From NCBI RefSeq assembly GCF_900142605.1, contig NZ_FRBL01000016.1:1-64000 (forward strand): a stretch of 64,000 nucleotides of DNA. The letters run 5' to 3'. The notes beneath the pieces were generated by a model. That model worked only from the letters and a program-made list of their open reading frames with translations, was not told the DNA's origin and ran no database searches. Origin of the DNA: Chitinophaga jiangningensis (lineage in GTDB: Bacteria; Bacteroidota; Bacteroidia; Chitinophagales; Chitinophagaceae). Both the position numbers and the translations under genes were made by a program. Shown piece by piece: positions 1 through 8,150 of the stretch. Numbering within the stretch: position 1 is the first letter of the stretch; the number at the start of each line of letters is the position of its first letter.

Positions 1-44
1 AGAAGACTATTTATCAACACAAAACCTTAATAAAAGCCTTTTTT

Positions 45-93
45 TTTCTAAAAATAGAAAGAGGCTATCTCAAATTACTTTTGAGACAGCCTC
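45..93 (-). terminator. Rho-independent terminator of the pectin operon
   Basis: Read on the minus strand, 93-80 pairs with 74-61 (14 positions, one A/C mismatch) around a 5-nt loop. The transcript then runs into a U-rich tract (TTTCTATTTTT). It is the last of three hairpins behind uxaC. Read on the plus strand the same hairpin is followed by only four T residues, so it may also work weakly for a gene off the left edge. Confidence 0.75.
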
Positions 94-100
94 TTTTAGA

Positions 101-135
101 GTTTAGTCTTGTGGCCAGCGGCCACAAGACTAAAC
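101..135. repeat. Perfect 16-bp-stem inverted repeat
   Basis: Positions 101-116 are the exact reverse complement of 120-135, with a 3-nt AGC loop. There is no T-tract next to it, so it is not a classical terminator by itself. It sits between the terminator at 45-93 and a third hairpin at 133-175, and could be an mRNA 3'-end stabiliser or a REP-like element. Confidence 0.8.
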
Positions 136-175
136 CGCTTTGAGCGCCTGCCGAAGGCAGGTGCTCAAAGCGGTT
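133..175. repeat. Nested hairpin immediately after uxaC
   Basis: Positions 133-145 pair with 163-175 (13 bp). The interior CCTGCC (147-152) pairs with GGCAGG (156-161) around a GAA loop, giving one long, nearly continuous stem. It begins two bases beyond the uxaC stop codon. Confidence 0.8.
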
Positions 176-176
176 A

Positions 177-1583
177 TTATTTCCAGCCAAAATAATTACT
201 GGCATTATTATAACAAATATCCTGCACCATACTTCCCACCAACGCCATATCATCCGGAATCTCTCCTTTCTCTATTTCCTCCCCGAGCATATCGCAGATC
301 AAACGGCGGAAATACTCGTGACGCGGATAAGAGAGGAAGCTGCGGCTATCCGTGAGCATGCCTACAAAGCGTGATAACAGCCCCATATTGGACAATGCGT
401 TCATCTGCCGGGTCATCCCCTCCTTTTGATCGAGGAACCACCAGGCGGCGCCAAACTGCACTTTACCGGCCACGCTGCCATCGTTAAAGTTCCCGGTCAT
501 GGTGGCCATCAGTTCATTATCTGCCGGGTTAAGGTTGTAGATGATGGTTTTGGTCAGTTGATCATTGCTGTCGAGGCGATCCAGGAACTTCGCCAGGGCA
601 CGTGCCTGGGAGAAGTCGCCGATGGAATCCCAACCGGTGTCCGGGCCGAGCTGGCGCATCATACGGGAGTTGTTGTTACGCAGGGCCCCCAGGTGATACT
701 GCTGTACCCATCCTTTTTTCCAGTCCATTACGGCCAGTTCAAACAGCAGGGCAGATTTGATTTTACGTATGTCCGTGGCAGTTAGCTCCTTTCCTCCTCT
801 TACTTCGCTGAAGATGCTGCGTACTTCTGATTCCGTATAGGCGTCCGCGTATATTTCTTCGATACCATGATCCGAAACGGTACAGCCGTTGGCCGCAAAG
901 AAGTCGTGACGCTGTTGCAGTACCAGCAGCAGGTCGTCATAGGTACGGATGCTCGCATTGGCAGCCAGTTCCAGCTTTTGGAGGTAGGCGTTGTAAACAG
1001 CGGGATTATCCACGTTCATGGCGGCATCAGGGCGGAAAGCGGGGAATATGCTGATACCGAAGTTTTCCGCTTTCATCTGCTGGTGGTAGCGCAGGTCGTC
1101 CGCCGGGTCGTCCGTAGTGCACACCACTTTAACGTTGCGACTCTTCAGTAGTCCGCGCACGCTGTATTCCGGCTGTTGCAGCAGGCTGCTGCAATGGTCA
1201 AACACCTGCCGGGCGGTGTTACAATTCAGGATATCATTGACCCCGAAGTAGCGCTGGAGCTCCAGGTGAGTCCAGTGGTAGAGCGGGTTACGTAATGTTT
1301 TAGGAACGGTGGAGGCCCATTTTTCGAATTTTTCGTAGTCGGACTTATCCCCGGTGCAATAGCTTTCATGCACGCCGTTGATGCGCATTGCGCGCCATTT
1401 ATAGTGGTCGCCATAGAGCCATGCCTGGGTGATGTTCTCAAACCGGGTATCGGCGGCTATCTGCGCGGGTGGCAGGTGGCAATGGTAATCGATAATGGGC
1501 ATATCCTTCGCGTACTCATGGTACAGTCGTTCGGCAGTACCTGTGTTCAGCAGGAAATTCTCGTCCAGAAATTTCTTTCTCAT
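177..1583 (-). CDS. uxaC: Glucuronate/galacturonate isomerase (UxaC)
   Basis: This is a cytoplasmic uronate isomerase that converts D-galacturonate to D-tagaturonate (and glucuronate to fructuronate), the first step of the isomerase pathway. The 468-residue protein has the full length of the family and belongs to the amidohydrolase-like fold. The N-terminal metal-site motif DYHCHLPP is visible near residue 32, followed by family blocks such as WKWRAMRINGV-like and TTDDPADDLRYH. The ATG lies 21 bp after the uxaA stop, so it is the last gene of the susC-to-uxaC operon and takes galacturonate released by the upstream GH28 and GH105 enzymes. Three hairpins follow it. Assignment is by family recognition of the whole protein. 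Confidence 0.96.
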   Translation of the reverse strand: MRKKFLDENFLLNTGTAERLYHEYAKDMPIIDYHCHLPPAQIAADTRFENITQAWLYGDHYKWRAMRINGVHESYCTGDKSDYEKFEKWASTVPKTLRNPLYHWTHLELQRYFGVNDILNCNTARQVFDHCSSLLQQPEYSVRGLLKSRNVKVVCTTDDPADDLRYHQQMKAENFGISIFPAFRPDAAMNVDNPAVYNAYLQKLELAANASIRTYDDLLLVLQQRHDFFAANGCTVSDHGIEEIYADAYTESEVRSIFSEVRGGKELTATDIRKIKSALLFELAVMDWKKGWVQQYHLGALRNNNSRMMRQLGPDTGWDSIGDFSQARALAKFLDRLDSNDQLTKTIIYNLNPADNELMATMTGNFNDGSVAGKVQFGAAWWFLDQKEGMTRQMNALSNMGLLSRFVGMLTDSRSFLSYPRHEYFRRLICDMLGEEIEKGEIPDDMALVGSMVQDICYNNASNYFGWK

Positions 1584-1604
1584 CAGATTGTGGAATTTGA
1601 AAAA

Positions 1605-3260
1605 TTACAATGAAACACCTCTTTTCCAGGGGATAAAGTCATCCTGACCATTTACTACAGATTTCGCCGGAATGTTTCCGCTGGCTACTTCTATAACGTA
1701 GTCGAGTATACGCTGTCCTGCTTCTTCAATGGTTTCCTCACCGTCGATGATGGTACCGGTGTTGATGTCAATGATTTCAGGCATATGCTGGAATAGTTTG
1801 GTATTACTGCTCAGTTTAAGTACCGGTGCGATGGGGTTACCTGTCGGGGTACCCAGTCCGGTGGTGAAAAGGACGATATTGGCACCACTGCCTACTTCGG
1901 CGGTGGTGGATTCCACATCATTGCCTGGTGTGCAGAGCAGGTTCAGACCTGGCTGCTGTACTTTTTCCGGATAGTCCAGCACTGCTGCTACTGGTGAGGT
2001 ACCGGCTTTTTTGGCGGCACCTGCAGATTTGATAGCATCGGTAATCAGGCCGTCTTTAATGTTACCGGGAGAAGGATTCATGTCAAAACCGGAGCCAGCT
2101 TCTTCCGCGCGTTGTGCATAGGTACGCATGAGGTCAATGAACCGGTTGGCATCATCGGTGCTGCGGCAACGGTCACTCATTTCCTGCTCCACGCCGCAGA
2201 GCTCAGGAAATTCGGCCAGGATGACAGATCCGCCGAGGGCTACGAGCAAATCGCTCGTATAGCCGATGGCCGGGTTGGCAGAAATACCGGAGAAGCCATC
2301 GGAGCCGCCGCATTCCAGTCCTATCGTGAGTTTGCTGAGCGGTGCCGGCTGGCGCGAAACCTGGTTGGCCTGCATCAGTCCTGCGAATGTTTGTTTAATG
2401 GCATTGGTAATGAGCAATGGCTCCGAACCGGTTTGTTGCTGATCGAGTATATACAGTGGTTTGGAGAAATTCGGATCTCTTTTTTTGATTTCGTCCTGCA
2501 GCATGCTGATCTGCGCGTTCTGGCAGCCCAGGCTCAATACTGTAGCACCGGCTACGTTGGAATGGGTGATATATCCCGCGAGCAGTCCGCACAGCGTTTG
2601 GGCGTCCTGGCGGATACCGCCGCAGCCGCCTTCATGCGTGAGGAATTTAATACCGTCCACATTCGGGAAAATGCGTTTGCTGCTTTCTGCATTCTCTTCG
2701 GCGGTCCAGCTGGTTTCGGTAATCTGTTGGATGTCGCCGCCCGCCTGCTGTACCTTGATTAGCTGTTGCATGAAGGAAGCATATTTATCCGGCTTGGCGT
2801 AGCCCAGTTCTTTTAGCATGGCGTTTTTCAGCACTTCTACGTTCCTGTTTTCACAGAATACGAGGGGGATCACCAGCCAGTAGTTGCCGGTACCCACGCT
2901 ACCGTCTGCACGATGGTAGCCCATGAAGGTGCGGTCCTTCCATTTGCTGATGTCCGGAATATGCCAGCCGGTGCGTCTTTCGGTGGACAATGCATAACCG
3001 TTGGCGGCATGCTTCACATTTTCAGTGGAGATGCGTACACCTGTTTCCAGCTCCGTTTGTGCCTTACCTACCAGTACGCCGTACATGGTAATTTTCTCCC
3101 CTTTTTGCAAAGGTGTGGTGGTAAATTTATGTTTGGCCGGAATTTTTTCCTTAAGCGTATAGTCGGTTCCGTTATAGTTAACTACGCTGCCTGCTTCGAG
3201 GTCTTGTAATGCTACCAGTACATTATCTGCAGGGTGCACTTTTAATACTTTCTGCTTCAT
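1605..3260 (-). CDS. uxaA: Altronate dehydratase (UxaA)
   Basis: Dehydrates D-altronate to 2-keto-3-deoxy-D-gluconate in the cytoplasm. The 551-residue protein has the two-part UxaA layout: an N-terminal SAF domain (about residues 1-95, beginning MKQKVLKVHPADNVLVAL) and a C-terminal catalytic domain with conserved cysteine-containing blocks (THEGGCGGIRQD near residue 210, LECGGSDGFSG near 315, LLCTPGNDVESTTAEVGSGA near 445). It is 2 bp downstream of uxaB and 21 bp upstream of uxaC, consistent with translational coupling. Its product needs KDG kinase and KDPG aldolase; neither is present here, so they must be elsewhere, possibly off the left edge. Confidence 0.96.
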   Translation of the reverse strand: MKQKVLKVHPADNVLVALQDLEAGSVVNYNGTDYTLKEKIPAKHKFTTTPLQKGEKITMYGVLVGKAQTELETGVRISTENVKHAANGYALSTERRTGWHIPDISKWKDRTFMGYHRADGSVGTGNYWLVIPLVFCENRNVEVLKNAMLKELGYAKPDKYASFMQQLIKVQQAGGDIQQITETSWTAEENAESSKRIFPNVDGIKFLTHEGGCGGIRQDAQTLCGLLAGYITHSNVAGATVLSLGCQNAQISMLQDEIKKRDPNFSKPLYILDQQQTGSEPLLITNAIKQTFAGLMQANQVSRQPAPLSKLTIGLECGGSDGFSGISANPAIGYTSDLLVALGGSVILAEFPELCGVEQEMSDRCRSTDDANRFIDLMRTYAQRAEEAGSGFDMNPSPGNIKDGLITDAIKSAGAAKKAGTSPVAAVLDYPEKVQQPGLNLLCTPGNDVESTTAEVGSGANIVLFTTGLGTPTGNPIAPVLKLSSNTKLFQHMPEIIDINTGTIIDGEETIEEAGQRILDYVIEVASGNIPAKSVVNGQDDFIPWKRGVSL

Positions 3261-3262
3261 GA

Positions 3263-4726
3263 TCAGGAGATGATTATTTCCGCCGCTACTCTTTCCAGGT
3301 AAGCATTCACACCTTCCCTGATCAGGGCCTGCAGCATATTTGTTACTGTTCTTGAGAAACCTGGCAGGACGCTGAGGTCGCTACCCCAGTGTTCACTATT
3401 TGCCAGGCTGATTTTCACTACCTCGGGCAGCTCGTGTTCCTGCCAGAGTTTTTTATAGTAAGATGCAAAACTATCGTCTACAGCGAGGCCGTGGTCCTGC
3501 TTCATAAACAGCAGGTGTGCGGCGAATCCGAGGGCGATCAGGGCGGGTACCTGCTGCATGCGCTGTTCATAGCGCAGTAGGATAGGCACTACCCTTGTTT
3601 TCAGCTTAGATGTAAAGTTGCCGCAGATGCTCAACCATTTGTGGTCGATATACGGGTTGCGGAAACGGTCCTGCACAGCGGCAGCAAAACGCACAGCCGC
3701 ATCCTGGCGTATATTGCTGTCCGTTATGGCAGGAATAATTTCGTGCAGCAGCAGGCCTTCGATATAGGCAGCCATGGCTTCATTATTCATGGCGGCTTTT
3801 ACCGTTTCGATGCCTGCCAGCGCTGCAATGCCGCAGCTGAGCGTGTGGGCGCCATTGAGCTGGCGCAGCTTCAGCTCACGGAATACATTGATATCCGGTG
3901 TGATCACTACACCACTATCCGCAGCCGCGAAGGATAAAATCTCTCTTACCCGCTCGCTGCCTGATTCAATGGCCCAGAGGCGGTAGGCTTCCGACATAAT
4001 CAGCAGCTGATCTTCATAACCACAGTCGATATCAGCTGCACCGGGGATAATAGAATCCACCAGCGAGTTACAGAAATGGTTATGGGTGGTTAGCCACTGA
4101 ATGAAAGCGGCTGGCAGCTGGTTGTAAGCAGCCAGTTGCTCCACAATATTTTTCAGCAGTAGCCCATTATCCGGCAGCAGTTCGGTAGGTACTATTACCA
4201 TTCCGCTACCGGCGCTGCCGTTGAAATGCTGGTATCGTTTATAAAGGAATGCCAGCAGCTTGCCGGGGAAAGAGGACGGCACACCCTGTAATACATTTTC
4301 TTCTACGTAGGCGATGCCCACTTCTGTAGTATTGGAAATCACTACCTGCATATCTTCGCTGGCAGCGCATGCCAGGATCTGCTCCCATTGGGTACTGGCA
4401 GTGAGTACGCGACTGATACTCGCGTTTACGATGTCCTGCTGTACTTTTTTACCACCTTCTACCCCGCGGATACACTGTGTATACAGGTTATCCTGGTTGT
4501 CGAATTCGGCGGTAGTACCACGGGAAGTGGATTTCACCACCACTACCCTGCCATTGAAAATGCCCTGTTTATTGGCTTTGTCGATAAAGAAGTCCGGCAG
4601 TCCACGTAACAATACACCGGTTCCGAATTGCAGCACTCTTTCAGGCAATGAAAAACAGTCAGCTGCAGGTAGCTGGAGTGCATCTCTGTCGTGCAGCAGA
4701 GGGAGCACACCTTTTGATAACTTCAT
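3263..4726 (-). CDS. uxaB: Tagaturonate reductase (UxaB)
   Basis: NAD(H)-dependent reductase of the mannitol dehydrogenase family that converts tagaturonate to altronate. The 487-residue length matches UxaB. Visible features are an N-terminal Rossmann-like region (LQFGTGVLLRGLPDFFIDKAN near residue 33) and the family blocks NTTEVGI, FCNSLVDSIIPG and LNGAHTLSCG, followed by the helical C-terminal domain. Fructuronate reductase (UxuB) is the close alternative, but the adjacent uxaA and uxaC and the pectin-degrading genes favour UxaB. It lies 12 bp after GH105 and 2 bp before uxaA in the same operon. Confidence 0.93.
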   Translation of the reverse strand: MKLSKGVLPLLHDRDALQLPAADCFSLPERVLQFGTGVLLRGLPDFFIDKANKQGIFNGRVVVVKSTSRGTTAEFDNQDNLYTQCIRGVEGGKKVQQDIVNASISRVLTASTQWEQILACAASEDMQVVISNTTEVGIAYVEENVLQGVPSSFPGKLLAFLYKRYQHFNGSAGSGMVIVPTELLPDNGLLLKNIVEQLAAYNQLPAAFIQWLTTHNHFCNSLVDSIIPGAADIDCGYEDQLLIMSEAYRLWAIESGSERVREILSFAAADSGVVITPDINVFRELKLRQLNGAHTLSCGIAALAGIETVKAAMNNEAMAAYIEGLLLHEIIPAITDSNIRQDAAVRFAAAVQDRFRNPYIDHKWLSICGNFTSKLKTRVVPILLRYEQRMQQVPALIALGFAAHLLFMKQDHGLAVDDSFASYYKKLWQEHELPEVVKISLANSEHWGSDLSVLPGFSRTVTNMLQALIREGVNAYLERVAAEIIIS

Positions 4727-4738
4727 GAAAAAAGGGTT

Positions 4739-5914
4739 TTACTTTTTACGCATCATTTCAACTTCGTTGGCGGCGAGGATATAAGACCCTACACCTTTAG
4801 GATCGTTGTCGATCACTTTTTCGCTGAGGTAGTATTCATAGCTGCCATCCCTGTAAGGCTCGCCGCCGAGGCCTGCTACGCTTACAGTTCCGCCCAGGGT
4901 AATATCTCCCTCCGGATTTTTACGTATAAATTGTTTAAGGATACCATCATATCCTTTGTTTACAACTTTTTTATAGGAAGATGGCAGATACCCGAGGCGC
5001 ATACCTTTCGCCAGCGCATATACAAACATGCAGCTCGCGGACGCTTCCACATAGTTCCCTTTACCGTTAGCCTTGTCCAGTACCTGGTACCAGCAGCCGG
5101 TTTTAGGGTCCTGAAACCTTTGTACGGCCACGGCTAAACGACCAAGGATCGCTTTCAGGCTATCCTTGCCCGGGTGGCCTTTAGGGTATTGCTCCATCGC
5201 ATCTACCAGGGCCATGGCATACCAGCCCATGGCGCGGCCCCAGAAGTTGGGCGACTGCCCCGTTACTTTATTGGCCCAGCGCTGTTCTTTGGATTCATCC
5301 CAGGCATGGTACAGCAGTCCGGTTTTAGGATCTCTGCTGTGCGCTTCCATCAGCACAAACTGGCGGGTAATGTCTTTGAAGTCCTCCGTTTCGCCGGTCA
5401 TTGCGGCATACTCAGCATAGAAAGGCTCGCCCATATACAGGCCATCGAGCCACATTTGCCAGGGGTAGCGCTGTTTATGCCAGAAGCCGCCGGCGTGGGT
5501 ACGTGGCTGGCCTTTCAGCTGCTCACGCAACAGGTCGGCGGCCTTTTTATATTTAGGGTCTTTGGTGGCTTTATACAGCACCAATATGGCCCTGCCGTTC
5601 TTCACGTTATCGATGTTATAATCCTTCAGTTTATAGGTACGGATGCTGCCATCAGGTTCAATGAAGTGGTCCATACTTTTCTTAATATAATCGAAGTACT
5701 CCTGTTTGCCAGTTCTTTGCCAGAGTGCATTGAAGCCTTCCAGGATCACGCCCTGGTCGTAAGTCCAGCGCACCGGATTTCCCGGATGCATGGATAAGGA
5801 GTCCTTCCAAATGCGCATACAGGTAGCTGCCATGCCGGCAGCCCCTGTTTGTGCATTTGATTTCAATGCCAGTATCAGCAAAAAGGTGATTACAAAATTG
5901 AATCTATAGCGCAT
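4739..5914 (-). CDS. GH105 unsaturated rhamnogalacturonyl hydrolase
   Basis: Secreted or periplasmic glycoside hydrolase of family GH105 (YteR/RhiN-like, alpha6/alpha6 barrel). The family removes the unsaturated uronic acid that pectin lyases leave at the non-reducing end of oligosaccharides. The 391-residue protein begins with a signal peptide ending near SNAQ (residues 1-21). Conserved blocks are WLDGLYMGEPFYAEYA near residue 155, carrying the family's catalytic aspartate region, then NFWGRAMGWYAMALVDAM and YVEASASCMFVYALAKG. Its start overlaps the 3' end of the upstream CE12-GH28 gene by 11 bp, indicating coupled translation. No polysaccharide lyase is encoded in the window, so the unsaturated substrate must be made by enzymes from elsewhere. 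Confidence 0.92.
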   Translation of the reverse strand: MRYRFNFVITFLLILALKSNAQTGAAGMAATCMRIWKDSLSMHPGNPVRWTYDQGVILEGFNALWQRTGKQEYFDYIKKSMDHFIEPDGSIRTYKLKDYNIDNVKNGRAILVLYKATKDPKYKKAADLLREQLKGQPRTHAGGFWHKQRYPWQMWLDGLYMGEPFYAEYAAMTGETEDFKDITRQFVLMEAHSRDPKTGLLYHAWDESKEQRWANKVTGQSPNFWGRAMGWYAMALVDAMEQYPKGHPGKDSLKAILGRLAVAVQRFQDPKTGCWYQVLDKANGKGNYVEASASCMFVYALAKGMRLGYLPSSYKKVVNKGYDGILKQFIRKNPEGDITLGGTVSVAGLGGEPYRDGSYEYYLSEKVIDNDPKGVGSYILAANEVEMMRKK

Positions 5915-8135
5915 GTTCTACTGATGATTTTTGTTTTGTGTCTTTATACTTACTATCGGAAAAGGTGATATCTGAAGCGTTGCGTTTGATTACCGGTTCT
6001 TTACCAGAGCTGGTTACCACGTACACGTCCTTAAAATGGATGCCTTTTGCTTCCAGGCAGCTGATGCCTTCTTTCGCCTTAATCGTCATGTTGGTCATGT
6101 TGATATTGCTGATTGGCATTTCCGGTAGGCCGCGGATAAATACGGCTGATTTGGCGCCATGGCATACCAGGTTTTCTATGAAGAAGTTACGGAAGATGGG
6201 AGTTGCCTCTGTAACCGCTATGTGTTCAATTTTCGGACCAGACCTGTTTTCGCCTGCCAGCGGAATAGGATCTTTGGCAGCGTAGTACATGTCAAACAGA
6301 ATGGCTTCGCCGGGGATTTCGCGCATATTGATATTGGAAACGTAGATGTTTTCTACTACTCCACCGCGACCACGGGTGGTTTTGAACCGCAGGCCTATAT
6401 CCGTTCCCATGAAGGTGCTGTTGCTCACATAAATGTTGTTGGCTCCCCCTGACATTTCGCTGCCGATTACAAAACCGCCGTGTGCGTGGTATACGGTGCA
6501 GTTGTCGACGATTACGTTTGCGGTAGGCTTACCACGTTTGCGGCCCTGTTCATCCCTGCCGGATTTGATGCAAATGCCGTCATCTCCCACGTCAAAAGTG
6601 CAGTCGAGGATTTGTGCGTAATTGCAGGATTCCAGGTCCAGGCCATCGCCGTTCTGTGCGTACCATGGATTTTTAGCGTATACATCGCGGAGGGAAATAT
6701 TTTCGCAGAGCAGCGGGTGAATGCACCAGGCCGGTGAGTTCTGGAAGGTAACCCCTTCGAGCAGTACGTTCTTACAGTTGGTGATACTTACCATGTTGGG
6801 CCGCAGAAAATCCTTGTAGGCTTCGAAATCGCCTGCTTTACTATCTCCCGAAATAACCCCGGGATCCTTTACCATAGTACCGGCAAAGTGCTTTTGGGTA
6901 GGATACCAGGTAGTGCTGTCTTTATTGAGCACACCGCCTTTTTTCAGCAGGTCCTTCCACTGGCTGTCGGTCATTTTACCTTTTTTCACGGCGCGCCAGG
7001 CATCACCGCCACCATCCAGGATACCTTTACCGGTAACCGCAATATTTTCCTGATCCAGGGCAGATATCGGAGGCTGGCAACGCATAGCCACCAGTCCTTC
7101 GTAGGTAGTTTTTACGAGCGGGTACTGATCAAAATCTGTCGTAAACTGCAGTACGGCGTTGGCCGCCAGGTGCAGGTTCACATTACTTTTGAGCACAACA
7201 GGACCTGTAAGCCAGAGGCCATTAGGCACCAGTACCACTCCTCCGCCTTTGCTGCTGCAATCATTGATGGCATCGTTGATGCTTTTGCTGTTGAGGGTGA
7301 TACCATCTGCTTTGGCGCCGTATTGCAGGATGCTGAAGGTATCGCGGCGGAAATGCGGTTCATATACTACCGGTAGTTCGTACGCGTATTTGCCGGTGAA
7401 ATCTGACTTTTGCAGCCAGTTTTCCAGCGGAATATTTTGCTGGTTGATGGCATCTGCCACCAGGGCTGCCATGCGGGTAGCACCGTAGGTGTTAAAATGC
7501 GTGTCGTCCGTTACACCGTTAGGCAGTGTTTTGTAATGCCCAGCCGGCGTTGTTTTGAACCATTTCACGGAGCCATGTTCGCCGGCTTCGCTCAGTGCCG
7601 CACTGCTGGACTGCTGCAAATCAATCATCGGCACGTTCATGGCTTTAGCCACTTCGCGCACCACTGCCGGATAATCGCCATGGGTATCTTCCAGTTTACC
7701 GCTGGTAAACTTACGACGGGCAACCGGTGTGATAAGAATTGGGTTCGCGCCTTTGGCACGGGCTTCTGTTACGAAGCGTTCCAGGTTAGTTTTATAATCG
7801 CCGCGGGGTGCTGCATACCGGGTGGAATCTTTTATTTTACTATCGTTGTGTCCAAACTGTATGAGCACCCAATCACCGCTTTTAAGCCGGGATACCACGG
7901 TATCCCAGCGATGTTCATTGATAAAGCTTTTGGTACTTCTGCCGTTTACTGCATGATTATGTATCGTCACACCTGACTGAAAGAATTTGGGAAACAGTTG
8001 TCCCCAGCCTCTTTCCGGGTTCTCTTCGGTGGGCTTATCGGCCATGGTACTGTCGCCGATGAGATACACCGCCGGTGGTTGTTCTGCTGGCGCCAGCCCG
8101 ATCAGGGAAAGCAATAATAGCTGTAAAAATTTCAT
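5904..8135 (-). CDS. Fused acetylesterase (CE12, SGNH) and GH28 polygalacturonase
   Basis: A two-domain secreted pectinase. After a signal peptide (residues 1-17), the N-terminal domain (about 20-240) is an SGNH/GDSL esterase like rhamnogalacturonan acetylesterase: block I YLIGDSTMAD, block II NGRSTKSF, block III QFGHNDSK and block V DDTHFN. The second domain (about 265-730) is a GH28 right-handed beta-helix with the four GH28 motifs: NGDGLD, GDDGICIK, HGGFVIGSE and RFKT. These contain the catalytic aspartates, the GHG-like histidine and the substrate-binding Arg-Lys. The protein would remove acetyl groups and then hydrolyse galacturonan or rhamnogalacturonan. It lies 15 bp after susD and overlaps GH105 by 11 bp. 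Confidence 0.93.
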   Translation of the reverse strand: MKFLQLLLLSLIGLAPAEQPPAVYLIGDSTMADKPTEENPERGWGQLFPKFFQSGVTIHNHAVNGRSTKSFINEHRWDTVVSRLKSGDWVLIQFGHNDSKIKDSTRYAAPRGDYKTNLERFVTEARAKGANPILITPVARRKFTSGKLEDTHGDYPAVVREVAKAMNVPMIDLQQSSSAALSEAGEHGSVKWFKTTPAGHYKTLPNGVTDDTHFNTYGATRMAALVADAINQQNIPLENWLQKSDFTGKYAYELPVVYEPHFRRDTFSILQYGAKADGITLNSKSINDAINDCSSKGGGVVLVPNGLWLTGPVVLKSNVNLHLAANAVLQFTTDFDQYPLVKTTYEGLVAMRCQPPISALDQENIAVTGKGILDGGGDAWRAVKKGKMTDSQWKDLLKKGGVLNKDSTTWYPTQKHFAGTMVKDPGVISGDSKAGDFEAYKDFLRPNMVSITNCKNVLLEGVTFQNSPAWCIHPLLCENISLRDVYAKNPWYAQNGDGLDLESCNYAQILDCTFDVGDDGICIKSGRDEQGRKRGKPTANVIVDNCTVYHAHGGFVIGSEMSGGANNIYVSNSTFMGTDIGLRFKTTRGRGGVVENIYVSNINMREIPGEAILFDMYYAAKDPIPLAGENRSGPKIEHIAVTEATPIFRNFFIENLVCHGAKSAVFIRGLPEMPISNINMTNMTIKAKEGISCLEAKGIHFKDVYVVTSSGKEPVIKRNASDITFSDSKYKDTKQKSSVEHAL

Positions 8136-8150
8136 GGTTTCTTTCCTGTC

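Noticed and set aside
2112..2762. A 216-codon open frame opposite uxaA
   Set aside because: It is a shadow of the conserved altronate dehydratase gene.
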